Made by a program: the position numbers and the translations under genes
Shown here: positions 5,892 to 6,903 of the stretch, piece after piece
Position numbering within the stretch: the stretch's first letter is position 1
How the letters are laid out: each line of letters opens with the position of its first letter
Notes under the pieces: model-generated
Database searches by the model: none
Seen by the model: the letters and a program-made list of their open reading frames with translations, nothing else
What the model was told of the DNA's origin: nothing
Assembly (NCBI GenBank): GCA_947479185.1
Contig: CANJYY010000141.1
Coordinates: forward strand, 1-6,903
DNA from: Caulobacteraceae bacterium
Lineage (GTDB): Bacteria; Pseudomonadota; Alphaproteobacteria; Caulobacterales; Caulobacteraceae
Direction of reading: 5' to 3'
Length of the DNA stretch: 6,903 bases

Positions 5892-6821
5892 ATGACGATG
5901 GATCCAGCCTTCCGCGCGCTGCTCGACGCGACCAACGCGGTCGAGATGCCGCCCCTCAGCACCCTGCCGCCGGCCATGATCCGCGAGGGCTATCGCGCCC
6001 AGCGCGTCGGGGTCGACGCCGGCGCGCCGACTGATCTGGACGTACGCGACCTCGAGGTCGCCGGCGGCGCCGGGCCGCTGAAGGCGCGCCTCTATACGCC
6101 GAAGGACGCGCCCGCCGTCGGCCCGGGCCTGGTCTATTTCCACGGCGGCGGCTTTGTCGTCGGCGATCTCGACACCCATGACGGCTTCCTGCGCCGGCTG
6201 GCCGCCGCCTCGGGCGTGCGCGTGCTGTCGGTCGACTACCGGCTGGCCCCCGAACATGAGTTCCCGGCGGCGCACGACGACGCGCTCGCGGCCCTGAAGT
6301 GGACCTTCGACCACGCGGCCGAGATCGGCGTCGACCCGGCGCGGATCGCCGTCGGCGGCTGTTCGGCGGGCGGCAATCTGTCGGCCGTCGTGGCGCTGGA
6401 GATCAAGGATGATCCCGAGCGCCGGCTAGCCTTCCAGCTGCTGCTCTACCCGGCCACGGCCATGGAGCAGGACACCCAGTCGCGCAGCGACCTCGCCACA
6501 GGCCACTTGCTGACCGCGGAAGTGATGGACTGGTTCGGCGACCACTTCGGGGTCAATCGCCACCCTGATCGCAAGCGGGCCGAGCCGAAGTTCGCCGACC
6601 TGACCGGCGTCGCGCCGGCCCTGGTGGTCACGGCGGGCTTCGATCCGCTTAAGGATGAGGGCAAGGCCTACGCTGCCGCCATCAACGCCGCCGGCGGCAA
6701 GGCGCAGCACGTGCAGTACGATGCCTTCGTCCACGACTTCTACACCCTGAGCCCGTTCTGCCCGGCCGTGCCGCCGGCGATCGAGGAAACGGCGGCGGCG
6801 CTGAAGGCGGCGCTGGGGTAG
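5892..6821 (+). CDS. Alpha/beta-hydrolase, hormone-sensitive-lipase (HSL) family esterase
   Basis: A 309-residue carboxylesterase/lipase-type enzyme. HGGGFVVGDLDTHD (from residue 84) is the HSL-family oxyanion motif; SVDYRLAPEHEFPAAHDD follows, as usual in the family. The nucleophile elbow is GCSAGG (156-161) with Ser158; the common form is GDSAGG, so Cys157 replaces Asp. Asp251 in GFDPLKDEG is the acid and His281 in FVHDFY the base, where HGF is more common. The N-terminal cap helix region (1-45) is present, there is no signal peptide, and the length is normal. The AGGA right after the upstream stop (5881-5884) is 7 nt from ATG 5892; a second ATG at 5898 is possible. Being the second gene of the ligase unit, it may release the acid that the ligase activates. 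Substrate is unknown. Confidence 0.93.
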   Translation: MTMDPAFRALLDATNAVEMPPLSTLPPAMIREGYRAQRVGVDAGAPTDLDVRDLEVAGGAGPLKARLYTPKDAPAVGPGLVYFHGGGFVVGDLDTHDGFLRRLAAASGVRVLSVDYRLAPEHEFPAAHDDALAALKWTFDHAAEIGVDPARIAVGGCSAGGNLSAVVALEIKDDPERRLAFQLLLYPATAMEQDTQSRSDLATGHLLTAEVMDWFGDHFGVNRHPDRKRAEPKFADLTGVAPALVVTAGFDPLKDEGKAYAAAINAAGGKAQHVQYDAFVHDFYTLSPFCPAVPPAIEETAAALKAALG

Positions 6822-6826
6822 CACCC

Positions 6827-6875
6827 TGCGGGGTTCGAGACGCGGGCCTGATGGCCAGCTCCTCACCATGACGAA
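6827..6875. repeat. Intergenic repeat, copy C (second arm beyond window or absent)
   Basis: One arm of the same family, with TTCGAGACGC (6834-6843), GCTCCTCA (6858-6865) and ATGACG (6868-6873), starting 5 bp after the esterase stop. The variable middle forms a short stem, GGCC-TGAT-GGCC. The window ends with CCCGTCA, which could be the first bases of the inverted second arm, but this cannot be decided. No terminator is seen in the 82 bases after the esterase. Confidence 0.75.
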
Positions 6876-6903
6876 AGGACGCGCGGCCCATCCCTGCCCG
6901 TCA

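Noticed and set aside
1..6903. Search for mobile-element genes, tRNA or rRNA
   Set aside because: No transposase or integrase motifs, no tRNA cloverleaf and no rRNA-like stretch were seen; all long coding frames are explained by metabolic genes or the toxin-antitoxin pair.

Overview
The window comes from a GC-rich genome (roughly two-thirds G+C by eye, with a strong third-position G/C preference). It looks like an alphaproteobacterium, probably Caulobacteraceae or a relative such as Phenylobacterium or Caulobacter. This rests on codon use, on protein phrasing (for example the feruloyl-CoA synthase-like ligase) and on an intergenic inverted repeat with TTCGAGACGC and GCTCCTCA..ATGACG boxes. 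I recall that repeat style from such genomes but could not check it. The genus is inference.

Layout. (1) Bases 1-406 are the last 134 codons of an aldehyde dehydrogenase. (2) Bases 407-629 hold a paired inverted repeat and then a strong intrinsic terminator (524-563). (3) Bases 630-2201 encode a 523-aa ANL-superfamily acyl-CoA synthetase with all core motifs. (4) Bases 2205-2686, minus strand, carry a two-gene RelE/ParE-type toxin-antitoxin module. The antitoxin comes first, the genes overlap by 13 bp, and the toxin stop lies 3 bp from the acyl-CoA synthetase stop. (5) Bases 2831-3796 encode a soluble epoxide hydrolase with an intact Asp-Asp-His triad and both lid tyrosines. (6) Bases 3797-4017 hold a second, larger repeat with another palindrome nested in it, then a possible promoter. 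(7) Bases 4018-6821 form a clear two-gene unit: a 620-aa feruloyl-CoA synthase-like ligase followed 11 bp later by a 309-aa HSL-family esterase. (8) From 6822 to the end is a third copy of the repeat, cut off by the window edge.

Functionally this is a catabolic neighbourhood for hydrophobic or aromatic carboxylic compounds. Epoxide hydrolase and esterase would open or release substrates, aldehyde dehydrogenase would oxidise aldehydes to acids, and two distinct CoA ligases would activate acids. The genes share a direction but are split by a terminator, the toxin-antitoxin module and repeats, so they are not one operon. Only the 4018-6821 pair is well supported as co-transcribed. No phage, IS element, CRISPR array, tRNA or rRNA was seen. 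I found no convincing wholly new system. The points most worth a second look are the composite repeat family, the unusual antitoxin, and the GCSAG nucleophile elbow in the esterase.
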